A DNA stretch of 64,000 bases from Stutzerimonas stutzeri (GCF_000590475.1 NZ_CP007441.1:1238091-1302090), one strand, 5' to 3'. Shown: positions 18,188-26,883, counted from the stretch's first letter. Program-made: numbers and translations. The notes: a model not told the origin generated them from the sequence alone.

Positions 18188-19147
18188 ATGCAACCTGAAG
18201 CCCTCACCACGCTCCAACAGCACCTCAGCCAAGCCCTGACTCAGCTACCGGACGAAACCCGCCGGCTTTTCCATGGGCGTGGGCGTTGCTGGGCCGGGCT
18301 CGAGCACGTCACGGTGGACTGGCTGCAAGGTGTGGTGTTGGTTTCGCTGTTTCGTGAGCCGGCCGCAGACGAGCTCGAGGCGCTAATCGGGATGTTGTCC
18401 GCGCTAACTGACTCGCAACCCTGGCAATTAAGTGGGGCGCATACCTTGTTATTGCAGCACCGCTACCAGCCCGACAGCCATATGCAGCAGCTGCTCGGCG
18501 AACCGAACGAAGAATGGCTGATTACCGAGAATGGACTGCGTTACAAGCTCGACCTGGGCATCAAGCAGAACAACGGGCTGTTCCTCGACATGCGTTACGG
18601 CCGGCGCTGGGTCCAGCAGCAGGCGCAGGGCAAGCGCGTGCTCAATTTGTTCGCCTACACCTGCGGGTTTTCCGTGGCGGCCATCGCCGGTGGCGCCGAG
18701 CATGTGGTCAACCTGGATATGGCGCGGGCCGCACTGAGCCGCGGACGCGACAACCATCGACTCAATGGACATGATCTGAGCAAGGTCAGCTTTCTCGGCC
18801 ACGAACTGTTCAAGTCCTGGGGTAAGGTCAAGAAAAGCGGCCCGTACGACCTGGTGATCATCGATCCGCCGTCGTTCCAGAAAGGCAGCTTTGCGCTGAG
18901 CCGTGATTACCAGAAGATTCTTCGGCGCCTGCCTGAACTGTTGACGCCAACTGGCTCGGTCTTGGCTTGCATCAACGACCCGGATACCGGGCCGGATTTC
19001 CTTATCGACGGCGTTGCCGCCGAGGCGCCCGATTTGGTGTTTCAGGAGCGTCTGGAGAACCCGCCGGAATTTCCCGATATCAGCCCTGACAGCGGATTGA
19101 AAGCGCTGGTCTTCGGTTTCCCCACGCCTTCGGCCAGGCAGGAATAA
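18188..19147 (+). CDS. Class I SAM-dependent methyltransferase (RlmI/RlmK-related)
   Basis: 319 residues from the ATG at 18188 (an ATG at 18179 is equally possible). The C-terminal two thirds is a Rossmann methyltransferase of the rRNA m5C/m2G type: KQNNGLFLDMRYGRRWV, motif I region RVLNLFAYTCGFSVAAIAGG, acidic ribose-binding VNLDMA, and the catalytic VIIDPPSFQKGSF. It lacks the PUA domain of RlmI and is shorter than RlmK/L, so the exact RNA or protein target is open. The gene follows topB on the same strand but the long frame reaching back into topB is not real coding. Confidence 0.88.
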   Translation: MQPEALTTLQQHLSQALTQLPDETRRLFHGRGRCWAGLEHVTVDWLQGVVLVSLFREPAADELEALIGMLSALTDSQPWQLSGAHTLLLQHRYQPDSHMQQLLGEPNEEWLITENGLRYKLDLGIKQNNGLFLDMRYGRRWVQQQAQGKRVLNLFAYTCGFSVAAIAGGAEHVVNLDMARAALSRGRDNHRLNGHDLSKVSFLGHELFKSWGKVKKSGPYDLVIIDPPSFQKGSFALSRDYQKILRRLPELLTPTGSVLACINDPDTGPDFLIDGVAAEAPDLVFQERLENPPEFPDISPDSGLKALVFGFPTPSARQE

Positions 19148-19302
19148 ACCCGTTTCCGCCGGGCTGCGACGATGAAAGTTATACGCGGTCGAAGTAGCCG
19201 GCAGCCAGTCTTCGCTGGAGGGCTAACTGGTCGATTGGTTAAAGTTGCAAACGGCTCTATCCATGAACGGGCGACTGGCTTATGGATAGGTTCGATCAGC
19301 TG

Positions 19303-19309
19303 TAGGAGG
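19303..19309 (+). promoter_or_regulatory. Strong ribosome-binding site preceding an apparent AUU start
   Basis: TAGGAGG is the best Shine-Dalgarno sequence in this intergenic region. It sits seven bases before an ATT codon (19317) that is in frame with the histidine kinase. The next in-frame ATG (19374) has no ribosome site. The only upstream in-frame stop is TAG at 19287, and no ATG, GTG, TTG or CTG lies between it and 19374. Confidence 0.7.
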
Positions 19310-19316
19310 CAACGTC

Positions 19317-21647
19317 ATTCCTGATTCAGGGCAGCACATACAGGCAGTCTTCGATGCCGCTTGCGACTGCGCGATGCTTACCACCGATCCGCAAGGGGTG
19401 ATTACCGCCTGGAGCGCTGGTGCTGAGCGCATCTTCGGCTGGACCGCGCAGCAGATGTGCGGGAAGGCATTCGACCGTCTGTTCAGCAGCGAAGAGCATT
19501 CTGCGGAGCTGCTGCGTGAGCACATGCGCCACGCGCTGGCGGAGGGTAAGACCAGCCACGAGCGTTGGTATATCCGTGCGGACGGCTCGCGCTTGCGCGG
19601 GGCGGGCACGCTCACCCCTTTGTTCTGCGACGGTCGTCACCTGGGTTTTCTAAAGATCCTGCGCGATTGCACGACAGAGGATGCGGTTGCTCAACGCCTG
19701 GCTGACAGCGATCAGCGCTACCGTACCCTGTTCGACGCGATCGATGCGGGATTCTGCGTTATCGAGATGAAATTCGATGCCGAAGGCCGCCCGATCGACT
19801 ATCGCTTTCTTGAGACCAATCCGGCATTCGAGCGTCAGACCGGGCTGGCCGATGCGGTCGGCAAGTGGATGACCGATCTGGCGCCTGCCCATGAGCAGCA
19901 CTGGTTTGACATCTATGGCGAGGTCGCTCTGAGCCGCCGCCCGGTGCGTTTCGAGAACAATGCCGATGCCTTGCAGCGCTGGTACGAAGTCCAGGCGATG
20001 CCGGTTGGTGAACCCTCCGAATACCGTGTCGCGGTTCTGTTCAACGATGTCTCGGCGCGTCGCTCCGCTGAACTGGCGCTGCAGGCGCTGACGGAATCCC
20101 TGCGCGAGGAAGTCGCCACCCGGACCAAGGACCGCAATCAGCTCTGGGAATTGTCCAGCGACGTGATGATCCGCTGCCGTTTCGACGGGGTCATCATTGC
20201 CGTTAACCCGGCCTGGCAGCAGCTGTTGGGTTGGAGCGAAGCGCAGTTGCTCGGCGCCAGCACCCTTGATTTCCTCCATCCGGACGACGTCCCCAGCACG
20301 CTGGAGACGATGCGGCGCTCCTCGCAAGGGGAGTCCTTCGTGCATTTCGAAAACCGTTATCGGCGCAACGACGGCAGTTATCGCTGGATCAGCTGGTCGT
20401 CGCGACCGGCTGATGCCGTCATCAACGCAGTGGGGCGCGACATCACCGCGCTAAAGGAACAGGCGCAGGCACTCGAGTTGGCCGAAGCGCAACTGCGCCA
20501 AAGTCAGAAGATGGAAGCGGTCGGCCAGTTGACCGGCGGCCTTGCCCACGATTTCAACAATCTGCTGACCGGGATCGGCGGCAGTCTGGAACTGCTCGAA
20601 AAACGCATCGAGCAGAGACGCTTCGATTCGCTCGCGCATTACGTAGCGGTGGCGCAGACGGCAACTCGCCGAGCCGCCGCGTTGACGCATCGGTTGCTGG
20701 CATTCTCTCGCCGCCAGACGCTCGACCCAATGGCGACCGATGTCGGGGAGCTGGTCAGGGATCTGCGAGAACTCCTCAGCCGCACGGTCGGGCCGTCAAT
20801 CAAATTGGAGACGCAGATGGCCAGTGGGCTCTGGACGACACTGGTGGACCGCAATCAGTTGGAAAATGCACTTCTCAATCTCGGCATCAACGCGCGGGAT
20901 GCGATGCCTGACGGCGGCACGCTGAGCATCGAGACCTGCAACGAACTACTGGATGACCGATCAGCGTTGGAGCTCGATGTGCCTGGCGGTCAATACGTGC
21001 GGGTATGCGTAACGGACACGGGTGTCGGCATGACCGAGGAGGTCGTGTCGCAGGCGTTCGATCCGTTTTACACCACTAAGCCGCTGGGGATGGGCACGGG
21101 CCTGGGACTGTCGATGGTCTACGGCTTTACCCGACAGTCGGGCGGCCAGGTGAAAATACACTCCGAGCCGGATCGTGGCACTCGCATCTGTCTGTTTCTT
21201 CCGCACGTCGCGCTCAGTAGTGTTGCGGCCGATGGCGGTGTCGAACTGGAGGCGCCACGGCAGGCGAGCGCCGGCACTGGCGAGATCGTGCTAGTGGTGG
21301 ATGATGAGCCCGCCGTGCGCATGTTGGTGGTGGAAATCCTGCAAGAGCTGGGATATCGGGTGCTGCAGGCCGCTGACGGCAAGGAAGGGTTGCGCATCCT
21401 TCAGAGTGGCGCGCCGATTGCGCTGCTGGTCACCGATGTCGGCCTGCCCGGAGGTATGAACGGTCGTCAGCTCGCCGACGCCGCGCGGCAGCGGGACCCT
21501 TTGCTGGATGTGCTGTTCATAACCGGTTATGCGGAAAGCGTCGTGATGAGCAACGGTCTGCTGGAACCAGGTATGCGCATCGTGACCAAACCGTTCTCGA
21601 TTGATGCGCTGGCAGCACGTATCGCGGAGCTGCGCGGTGACCGCTAA
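19317..21647 (+). CDS. PAS-containing hybrid histidine kinase, probable AUU start
   Basis: 776 residues if started at ATT 19317, 757 from the ATG at 19374. I prefer ATT because the extra residues (IQAVFDAACDCAMLTTD) complete the first helix of the N-terminal PAS domain and a perfect Shine-Dalgarno precedes it. The domains are three PAS modules (about 10-125, 135-250, 270-385), the HisKA box VGQLTGGLAHDFNNLL, an HATPase (NLGINARDAMP; DTGVGM; GMGTGLGLSMVYGF) and a C-terminal receiver (VVDDEPAVR; acceptor Asp in LLVTDVGLPGGMNG). No membrane segment is present, so it is cytosolic. Its kinase core resembles that of the KaiC-linked kinase at 9-10.8 kb. It converges on the curli locus; a functional link is unproven. 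Confidence 0.9.
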   Translation: MPDSGQHIQAVFDAACDCAMLTTDPQGVITAWSAGAERIFGWTAQQMCGKAFDRLFSSEEHSAELLREHMRHALAEGKTSHERWYIRADGSRLRGAGTLTPLFCDGRHLGFLKILRDCTTEDAVAQRLADSDQRYRTLFDAIDAGFCVIEMKFDAEGRPIDYRFLETNPAFERQTGLADAVGKWMTDLAPAHEQHWFDIYGEVALSRRPVRFENNADALQRWYEVQAMPVGEPSEYRVAVLFNDVSARRSAELALQALTESLREEVATRTKDRNQLWELSSDVMIRCRFDGVIIAVNPAWQQLLGWSEAQLLGASTLDFLHPDDVPSTLETMRRSSQGESFVHFENRYRRNDGSYRWISWSSRPADAVINAVGRDITALKEQAQALELAEAQLRQSQKMEAVGQLTGGLAHDFNNLLTGIGGSLELLEKRIEQRRFDSLAHYVAVAQTATRRAAALTHRLLAFSRRQTLDPMATDVGELVRDLRELLSRTVGPSIKLETQMASGLWTTLVDRNQLENALLNLGINARDAMPDGGTLSIETCNELLDDRSALELDVPGGQYVRVCVTDTGVGMTEEVVSQAFDPFYTTKPLGMGTGLGLSMVYGFTRQSGGQVKIHSEPDRGTRICLFLPHVALSSVAADGGVELEAPRQASAGTGEIVLVVDDEPAVRMLVVEILQELGYRVLQAADGKEGLRILQSGAPIALLVTDVGLPGGMNGRQLADAARQRDPLLDVLFITGYAESVVMSNGLLEPGMRIVTKPFSIDALAARIAELRGDR

Positions 21648-21713
21648 GGTGTTTCGTCGCCGCCGAAAACCACGACCGGCGTCGTTCTGTTTTCGCCTGG
21701 TTTACTTGGCGGT

Positions 21714-21746
21714 GCGCAACGGTCGGCGCAAGGCCGGCCGTTGCGC
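21714..21746. terminator. Convergent hairpin between the histidine kinase and csgA
   Basis: A 14-bp stem (21714-21727 with 21733-21746, one G-U pair) closes a five-base loop in the 113-base gap between two convergent genes. It is GC-rich but has no T-run on either side, so it could act as a bidirectional transcript end or stabiliser rather than a classic intrinsic terminator. Confidence 0.5.
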
Positions 21747-21760
21747 GATTCGCACAGAAT

Positions 21761-23035
21761 TTACTGTTGGGTGACGACCGCCATGTTGTTGAACCCGGCT
21801 TGGCTGATCAGCGCATTGTTGCCCATGCCGCTTTGAGCGACCAACGCCTCGTTACCCGCACCGTTCTGCGTGACCGTAGCCAGATGGCTTTCGCCGTACT
21901 GGGAAATGGTCGTTTGGTGATTGCTGCCGAACTGGTTGACATCGGCCAGATTGAAGTCGCCGTCCTGGAGGATATCGACGTCATTGGCAGCGATGCTGCT
22001 GGAGCCGGTGATGCGGTTGCCTTCACCGTCCTGTACCGCGGTGAGACTGTTGAGAATGCCCGACTGAGTGAAGGTTAACTCGTTGCCCTTGCCATACTGG
22101 TCGACCGTGGCGTCGTTGTAATTACCGCTCTGGTCAACCGAGGCCACCTGATTACGACCGTCCTGGCCAATCACCGTCACGTTGCCGAAGCCCTGTTGCT
22201 CTGCGGTGGCGGTATTTCCGTTGCCGCGCTGGGCGACGTCGACGTTGTTTTCGTTGCCCGACTGGTAGACGAAAGCGTTCTGGTAGCTGCCGCGCTGGTC
22301 CACATTCAGGTTGTTGCTGTCGCCGCCGGAATAGGTGTAAGCCTCATGCTGGGAGCCCGTCTGGCGCACGTAGCCCTCGTTGAGATTGCCGACCTGCTCG
22401 ACTTCAGCGACCGAGCCGGTGCTCCAGTTCTGGATAATCGTGGCGGCATTCTCGTCGCCTTTCTGATCGATCATGGCGCGATCATTGGCGCTGAACGACT
22501 GGTTGATGCTCGCGTCGTTAAGGTTGCCGTCCTGGTACAACGCAGACTCGCTGCCATGGGTCACGGCCTGGTAGGTGGAGGCAAGGTTCTGGCTGCCCTG
22601 TTGTTTGGTAAAGGACTCAGTGTCGTGAGTGCCGGACTGCTGCGCGTTGGCGCTGTTGGCGTAGCCATGCTGGCGTTGCTCGATGCTGCTGTTCCAGGTG
22701 CCGGTCTGGTTGGCGCTGGCATCGTTGGCGTTGCCGTTCTGCCATTGCACCACGCTGCTGTGCACGGCGAGCGTCTGGTTGATATCTGCCTGATGAAAGT
22801 TGGCGATTTGCGTTTGCAGGGTCGACGACGCGAGCGAGCTGTTCTGCTCGGTCATCGCGTCGTTACCTAAGCCGCTCTGCAGTTGTGTGGCCATGTTCGA
22901 GCTGCCACCGCTCTGCTCTACCTGGGCGAGGTTGTCGATGCCGTTCTGGCGTTGTTCAGAAGTATTTTCGACGGCGTAGGCCTGGGTGGCGGCGACCGCG
23001 AGAAGGGCAGCTACAAGGGGGTTGATCTTGAACAT
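21761..23035 (-). CDS. csgA: Major curlin subunit CsgA, expanded repeat form
   Basis: 424 residues with a Sec signal peptide ending AATQAYA (about 1-21). The rest is a run of about 36 half-repeats of roughly 11 residues built on Q-x-G-x-x-N-x-A, giving about 18 full curlin repeats of 22 residues. E. coli CsgA is about 150 residues with five. The repeats are rich in Gln, Asn, Gly and Ser and fold as a stacked amyloid cross-beta ladder outside the cell. Repeats near the C-terminus are most regular (VTQNGAGNEALVAQSG), those near the N-terminus more divergent. It is the last gene of the curli locus, 51 bases after csgB. Confidence 0.92.
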   Translation of the reverse strand: MFKINPLVAALLAVAATQAYAVENTSEQRQNGIDNLAQVEQSGGSSNMATQLQSGLGNDAMTEQNSSLASSTLQTQIANFHQADINQTLAVHSSVVQWQNGNANDASANQTGTWNSSIEQRQHGYANSANAQQSGTHDTESFTKQQGSQNLASTYQAVTHGSESALYQDGNLNDASINQSFSANDRAMIDQKGDENAATIIQNWSTGSVAEVEQVGNLNEGYVRQTGSQHEAYTYSGGDSNNLNVDQRGSYQNAFVYQSGNENNVDVAQRGNGNTATAEQQGFGNVTVIGQDGRNQVASVDQSGNYNDATVDQYGKGNELTFTQSGILNSLTAVQDGEGNRITGSSSIAANDVDILQDGDFNLADVNQFGSNHQTTISQYGESHLATVTQNGAGNEALVAQSGMGNNALISQAGFNNMAVVTQQ

Positions 23036-23086
23036 TATTGTCTCTCCATGAATGTTTTCAGCGGTACTTCCTGGTGGTGCTCTGTT

Positions 23087-23563
23087 TCAGTGGTATTGGC
23101 GTACCACTACGTTCAGACCCTGGCCATGCTGCGTGACGCGACTTCTATGCCCGGTGCCGGTCTGCTCGATCAGCGCGTTGTTGTCCGCGCCGTACTGTTC
23201 AATGCGTGCCTGGTTGTCGGCACCGACCTGAACAATCAATCCCTGGTTGTCGCTGCCGTGCTGCACGATGAATGCTTCGTGCGCGTAGCCGCTCTGGAGG
23301 ATGAAAGCTTCCAGTGCGCTACCGATTTGCGTGATATCCCCGGTCAGGCTGCCCCCGGCCTGAGCGACGAGGGCGAGGTTGTCAGTTGCCACGCCGGTAT
23401 CTGACTGGGTCAGTGCGATTGCGTGAGCCTGACGGGAGGCGAATTCGCTGGGTGCCAGATCACCTGAGGAGGTCAGTCCGGCGGCCTGAATGGCGGGGCT
23501 GACAAGCGCCGCAAGGAACAGCGCCAACAGCGTATTGCGAGCAATCCTTTGCGCGAAGTCCAT
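23087..23563 (-). CDS. csgB: Curli nucleator CsgB
   Basis: 158 residues with a signal peptide ending SPAIQA. After a linker of about 40 residues there are four to five curlin repeats (ILQSGYAHEAFIVQHGSDN, IEQYGADNNALIEQTG) and a short basic-aromatic end (VVVRQYH). The charged C-terminal repeat and the small size next to a larger CsgA identify it as the nucleator that anchors fibres to the outer membrane. csgA follows 51 bases downstream on the same strand. A stable hairpin lies in the 134-base gap upstream, between csgG and csgB. Confidence 0.88.
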   Translation of the reverse strand: MDFAQRIARNTLLALFLAALVSPAIQAAGLTSSGDLAPSEFASRQAHAIALTQSDTGVATDNLALVAQAGGSLTGDITQIGSALEAFILQSGYAHEAFIVQHGSDNQGLIVQVGADNQARIEQYGADNNALIEQTGTGHRSRVTQHGQGLNVVVRQYH

Positions 23564-23659
23564 GAGTCATCCTTGGTTGAATGGCGATAGGCCATCCTGT
23601 CCTAAACTGCGATTCGGCAAATCCATCGAATGGGTGAAACCGTTGCGTTTGTTTCAGAT

Positions 23660-23691
23660 TTCCCGTTTCGTGGCGTCGGACGAAACGGGAA
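23660..23691. other. Stable hairpin between csgG and csgB
   Basis: A perfect 12-bp inverted repeat (TTCCCGTTTCGT / ACGAAACGGGAA) with an eight-base loop, starting seven bases after the csgG stop on the transcribed minus strand. No T-run follows, so it is more likely an mRNA-stabilising or partial attenuation element separating the low-abundance secretion genes from the structural genes. Confidence 0.6.
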
Positions 23692-23697
23692 TGGCTG

Positions 23698-24534
23698 CTA
23701 GATCTTGGCCGGCGTGGTGAGGTATTTCGCCAGTTCCTCCTTGACTGCGGGCGTATTGTCGGCGGTCTGCCAGAGCCGACGGTCTACCCCTTGAGCGATC
23801 AGGTGTGCGACTGCCGCCTCGATCGCTGACAGCACACAGAGCTGCGCCGGCTCGTTGGTGGTGTAACCGGCTTCGGCTTCGAGCAGCTCCTTGAATTCGA
23901 TGAACTTGTAGACGTTGGCGCTGCGCCCGATGGAATAGATGGTCTTGGTGGTCATCACGTTGGACAGCACCTGACCGCTGCGTACATCGATGGCACGCAG
24001 ATTGACCGTGACCTGATCGACCCGGTATTCCTGCGAGATGCCAATGCCGAGGTAGCGTGCGCCCTGGCCACCGCTGCGTACGTTGGTTTCGTAGGCGACG
24101 ATGGCGCCTTCCATGATGATATTGGCCGCCAGCAACGACGGCAGCTCCGACTGAATGTTCGGCGCCACGTCCGGCTTGGCCTGTGATGCGCGAATGATCT
24201 TGCGTTCGGTCAGCACGTTCTGCAGGCCCTCGCGCTCCAGCACGATGAACCAGCCGCTGGCCTGCATGGCGTCGACCAACATGCTGGCAGCGCCCTGGGT
24301 GACAGCGGTGGAAAAGGAACTGGCCGGGCTCGGTTTGTACTGTCCGGTCTGGTCGCGGAAACCATATACAGCCGCCACCAATGGGCCTCTGGGGCGCGGC
24401 AGCTCAAGCAGGTCCTGATAGGTGGAGGTGCGGGGTGTGAGGGTTGGGGTTTCCTGGTCTGCCGACATGGGCTCACGCACCGCGCAGCCCTGTAGAACGG
24501 CCATCATCCCGATGGCTACTAATAGGCTTCTCAT
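23698..24534 (-). CDS. csgG: Curli secretion channel CsgG
   Basis: 278 residues, the normal length. The signal peptide ends in a lipobox (VLQGC, Cys17), as required for the outer-membrane lipoprotein that forms the nonameric curli pore. Family motifs are present: VAAVYGFRDQTGQYKPSP near the N-terminus, the helix containing WFIVLEREGLQNVLTERKI, the transmembrane hairpin region GARYLGIGISQEYRVDQV and NLRAIDVRSGQVL, and an aromatic VYKFIEFKELLEAEAGY near the end. It lies 19 bases after csgF. Confidence 0.95.
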   Translation of the reverse strand: MRSLLVAIGMMAVLQGCAVREPMSADQETPTLTPRTSTYQDLLELPRPRGPLVAAVYGFRDQTGQYKPSPASSFSTAVTQGAASMLVDAMQASGWFIVLEREGLQNVLTERKIIRASQAKPDVAPNIQSELPSLLAANIIMEGAIVAYETNVRSGGQGARYLGIGISQEYRVDQVTVNLRAIDVRSGQVLSNVMTTKTIYSIGRSANVYKFIEFKELLEAEAGYTTNEPAQLCVLSAIEAAVAHLIAQGVDRRLWQTADNTPAVKEELAKYLTTPAKI

Positions 24535-24553
24535 GGCCTTTGCTCCTTGCGAG

Positions 24554-24982
24554 TTAATTGATGGCTGCGGCGCCGTAGCCGTTGACGACGATTTCCGATA
24601 CTTCTCCGGTAAGCCGGTCGGTAATTTCTACCGTCAGATTGCCGTCCAGGTTTACGACGTTGATGAGGAAATCATCGGTTTGCAGCGTGCCACCGTTCGG
24701 ATCGTCTAGCGTGTTCAGCAGATCGGAAAGCAGACGGGATTCGAGTTGGCTGGTGAAGCGATCGAGGGCGGAGGTGCCTGTCAAAGAGGAGCGGTCGATG
24801 GCGTCCGGGTCCGTGGTGTCGTTCTGGGCCTGGGCGTTGCCCAGCAGCCAGGCACCGTTCAGCGGGCTGCCGCCGAAAGACGGATTGACCGGCGTATAGA
24901 CCAGTTCGGTCGCGGTGACGCCGGTGCTGAAAAAGAAGCCTGCCAGAAGCATGCCGGTGATTTTTTGTGGTGACCGGTTCAT
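24554..24982 (-). CDS. csgF: Curli assembly factor CsgF
   Basis: 142 residues with a signal peptide ending GVTATE. The conserved mature N-terminus (LVYTPVNPSFGGSPLNG) plugs the CsgG pore in the E. coli structure and is well preserved. The C-terminal half (ITDRLTGEVSEIVV) is the surface-exposed part that helps CsgB. It overlaps the csgE stop by four bases (ATGA), showing translational coupling. Confidence 0.94.
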   Translation of the reverse strand: MNRSPQKITGMLLAGFFFSTGVTATELVYTPVNPSFGGSPLNGAWLLGNAQAQNDTTDPDAIDRSSLTGTSALDRFTSQLESRLLSDLLNTLDDPNGGTLQTDDFLINVVNLDGNLTVEITDRLTGEVSEIVVNGYGAAAIN

Positions 24983-25362
24983 AACTCATCCTTCGCAAGG
25001 TCAATGGTGTCTTCGAACAATGCTTCGACTTTCCTACGGTTTATCTCTTGTACTACGAAATCCGCCGCGTCGTAGGCGGTTTGCTCCATGTCGCTGACGT
25101 TCGGCTGTAAGAAACGGCGGTAGAGGGGCTGGTTGTTCTGTTCGACCCACACCAGAACGCCCCAACGCGCCGACGGTCGTTCCTTGACCGCCAGGTTGAA
25201 GTCCAGCGTGCTGGTATCGTTCAGGCGCTCGCAGAACTTGCGATAGAACTCCAGGCCGGAACGGGAAATCGTGTTGTTGGTGATAAAACCCTGGAGCTCG
25301 GCCTCGTCGGCATGGGCCTGAACACTGGCGAGCAGTATCAGGCTCAGGCACGCGGCCTTCAT
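24979..25362 (-). CDS. csgE: Curli periplasmic gatekeeper CsgE
   Basis: 127 residues with a short signal peptide ending SVQAHA. The mature protein has the family pattern ELQGFITNNTISRSGLEFYRKF and the ERPSARWGVLVWVEQ strand region. CsgE forms a ring that caps CsgG from the periplasmic side and selects substrates. The gene overlaps both csgD upstream (25359-25362) and csgF downstream (24979-24982) by four bases. Confidence 0.93.
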   Translation of the reverse strand: MKAACLSLILLASVQAHADEAELQGFITNNTISRSGLEFYRKFCERLNDTSTLDFNLAVKERPSARWGVLVWVEQNNQPLYRRFLQPNVSDMEQTAYDAADFVVQEINRRKVEALFEDTIDLAKDEL

Positions 25363-26009
25363 AGGCCAGCCTCGTTGACGAGCCCCATGACCAGAGATGC
25401 GCCTTGCGCGCGGTTGGACGCGCCCAGCTTTCCCAGCGCGTTATGAATATGGCTTTTGATGGTGTGGGTGCTTAGATGTAATCGGTCGGCGATTTCCGAG
25501 TTCGACAGACCTTTGCCCGCGAGTGCGAGGATTTGCTTTTCGCGTACCGACAGCTCGTCGATGCCACGCGAAACGTGGGTCAATTGGCGATAGCGCCCGA
25601 GCAGCTTTTCCATTAACGCGCGGGGCAGCCAGTCGCCGCCCTCGAGGATAACGCTAACTCCCCGGGCGAAATTGCAGCGGCTGGTATTCGGGTAGAACAC
25701 GCCCCTGATCCAGGGATGCAGCTCCAGCAAGTGGCGCGCCTGCTCCCCTTGGGCGTTGATCAGAGCAGTAGGGGTGTCGCGCAGTTGTTTAAGCAGACGC
25801 AGGCAATCGGCGTCCGAATAGCTACCAACGTCGATCAGCGTCAGATCTGCGTCGTTCAGGCCAGGACGAAGAGCTGTACTGTGAATAAGCCGCAGCTGCG
25901 GGCAATCGAATAAATACTGGGGGAGCGAGCTATCCGACATTTCACCGTTGGACAGCAGAACGAGACGAGCTGGCGAGGCGACGACCGCCAGACGGGCTTG
26001 ATCGATCAT
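25359..26009 (-). CDS. csgD: LuxR-family curli regulator CsgD
   Basis: 216 residues, the same size as E. coli CsgD. The C-terminal LuxR/GerE helix-turn-helix is clear (LSVREKQILALAGKGLSNSEIADRLHLSTHTIKSHIHNAL in outline, about 145-195). The N-terminal half is a degenerate receiver-like domain. It is the first gene of the locus and overlaps csgE by four bases, so here the activator is co-transcribed with the secretion genes and with the structural genes in one direction. E. coli instead places csgDEFG and csgBAC divergently. An AAAGGA ribosome site precedes the ATG. Confidence 0.9.
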   Translation of the reverse strand: MIDQARLAVVASPARLVLLSNGEMSDSSLPQYLFDCPQLRLIHSTALRPGLNDADLTLIDVGSYSDADCLRLLKQLRDTPTALINAQGEQARHLLELHPWIRGVFYPNTSRCNFARGVSVILEGGDWLPRALMEKLLGRYRQLTHVSRGIDELSVREKQILALAGKGLSNSEIADRLHLSTHTIKSHIHNALGKLGASNRAQGASLVMGLVNEAGL

Positions 26010-26235
26010 GAGGCATATCCTTTGCTAAATGGCTAACGAGTAGCGCCCCGGAGTCCTCACCGGGCCTGGCGCTTTGACATTACGCCTAAAAAAATAGTTC
26101 AGCGTGGTGACAATAAAAAGTCGAATATGTGTGCGGGCGTCGGTTTTCCGACGAAATGCATAGGGCTCAATCATCTCGGCGGTGCTGGAAGCCCTTTATT
26201 CACTGGGCTAGATTCACCCTTTACCGTGACGGCGA
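26010..26235. other. csgD / lysE divergent promoter region
   Basis: 226 bases, AT-rich between about 26085 and 26130, which is unusual for this genome and likely contains the csgD promoter and regulator-binding sites. No palindromic operator could be assigned with confidence. Confidence 0.4.
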
Positions 26236-26883
26236 ATGGAGCAGGACATGGCGGATCCAGCGTTCTGGTTAGTTTTTTTCTCGGCGGCTCTGGTGTTGAA
26301 CCTGTCGCCGGGACCCGATCTGCTTTTCGTGCTGTCGCGCACCTTATCCAGCGGGCGGCGTGTTGGCGTGGCCTCGGCGTGCGGGGTGTGCAGCGGCGCA
26401 CTGGTTCATGTCGCAGCGGCTGCTTTAGGCCTCTCGGCGATCCTGGCAACGTCGGCGCTGGCGTTTGCCGTCGTCAAATATGTCGGCGCCGCCTACCTGC
26501 TGTATCTCGGCGTTCAGGCGTTGCGCTCTGCCGGCGCCAGCTCGCCACTCAACCTCAATTCCGCCGCGCGGATCACTGCTTGGCAGGCTTATCGTCAGGG
26601 CATCCTGGTGGACATCCTCAACCCGAAAGCGGCGATTTTCTTCATGGCGTTCCTGCCGCAATTCGTGCGTCCGAACGAGGGTGCGGTGGCCCTGCAGTTG
26701 CTGGCGCTGGGCGTACTGGTGGTGCTGGTGGCTATCATCATCGAGTGCGCCTTGGTGCTGCTGGCAGCCCGAGCGAGTTCGGCGTTGCGCGGCAATCGCC
26801 GCTTGAGCCAATGGCTCGACCGGGTGTTCGGCTCGGTGTTGATCGGTCTGGGCATCCGTCTCGGTCTGGCCGAGCGCACATAG
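26236..26883 (+). CDS. LysE/RhtB-family amino-acid or metabolite exporter
   Basis: 215 residues with six hydrophobic segments, the usual LysE topology. The N-terminal signature LNLSPGPDLLFVLSRTL and GVCSGALVHVAAAALGLSAIL are typical, as are the central LYLGVQALR and DILNPKAAIFFMAFLPQFV. These inner-membrane exporters release amino acids such as homoserine lactone, threonine or lysine; the substrate cannot be read from sequence. An ATG at 26248 preceded by GGAG is an equally good start. It is divergent from csgD. Confidence 0.92.
   Translation: MEQDMADPAFWLVFFSAALVLNLSPGPDLLFVLSRTLSSGRRVGVASACGVCSGALVHVAAAALGLSAILATSALAFAVVKYVGAAYLLYLGVQALRSAGASSPLNLNSAARITAWQAYRQGILVDILNPKAAIFFMAFLPQFVRPNEGAVALQLLALGVLVVLVAIIIECALVLLAARASSALRGNRRLSQWLDRVFGSVLIGLGIRLGLAERT

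Noticed and set aside
22196..22870. 224-codon plus-strand frame across csgA
   Set aside because: Its Val/Leu-rich repeats are the mirror of the curlin repeats on the other strand.
21761..23563. CRISPR-like repeats in the curlin region
   Set aside because: The repetition is protein-level with variable DNA, lacks identical repeats and spacers, and there are no cas genes.
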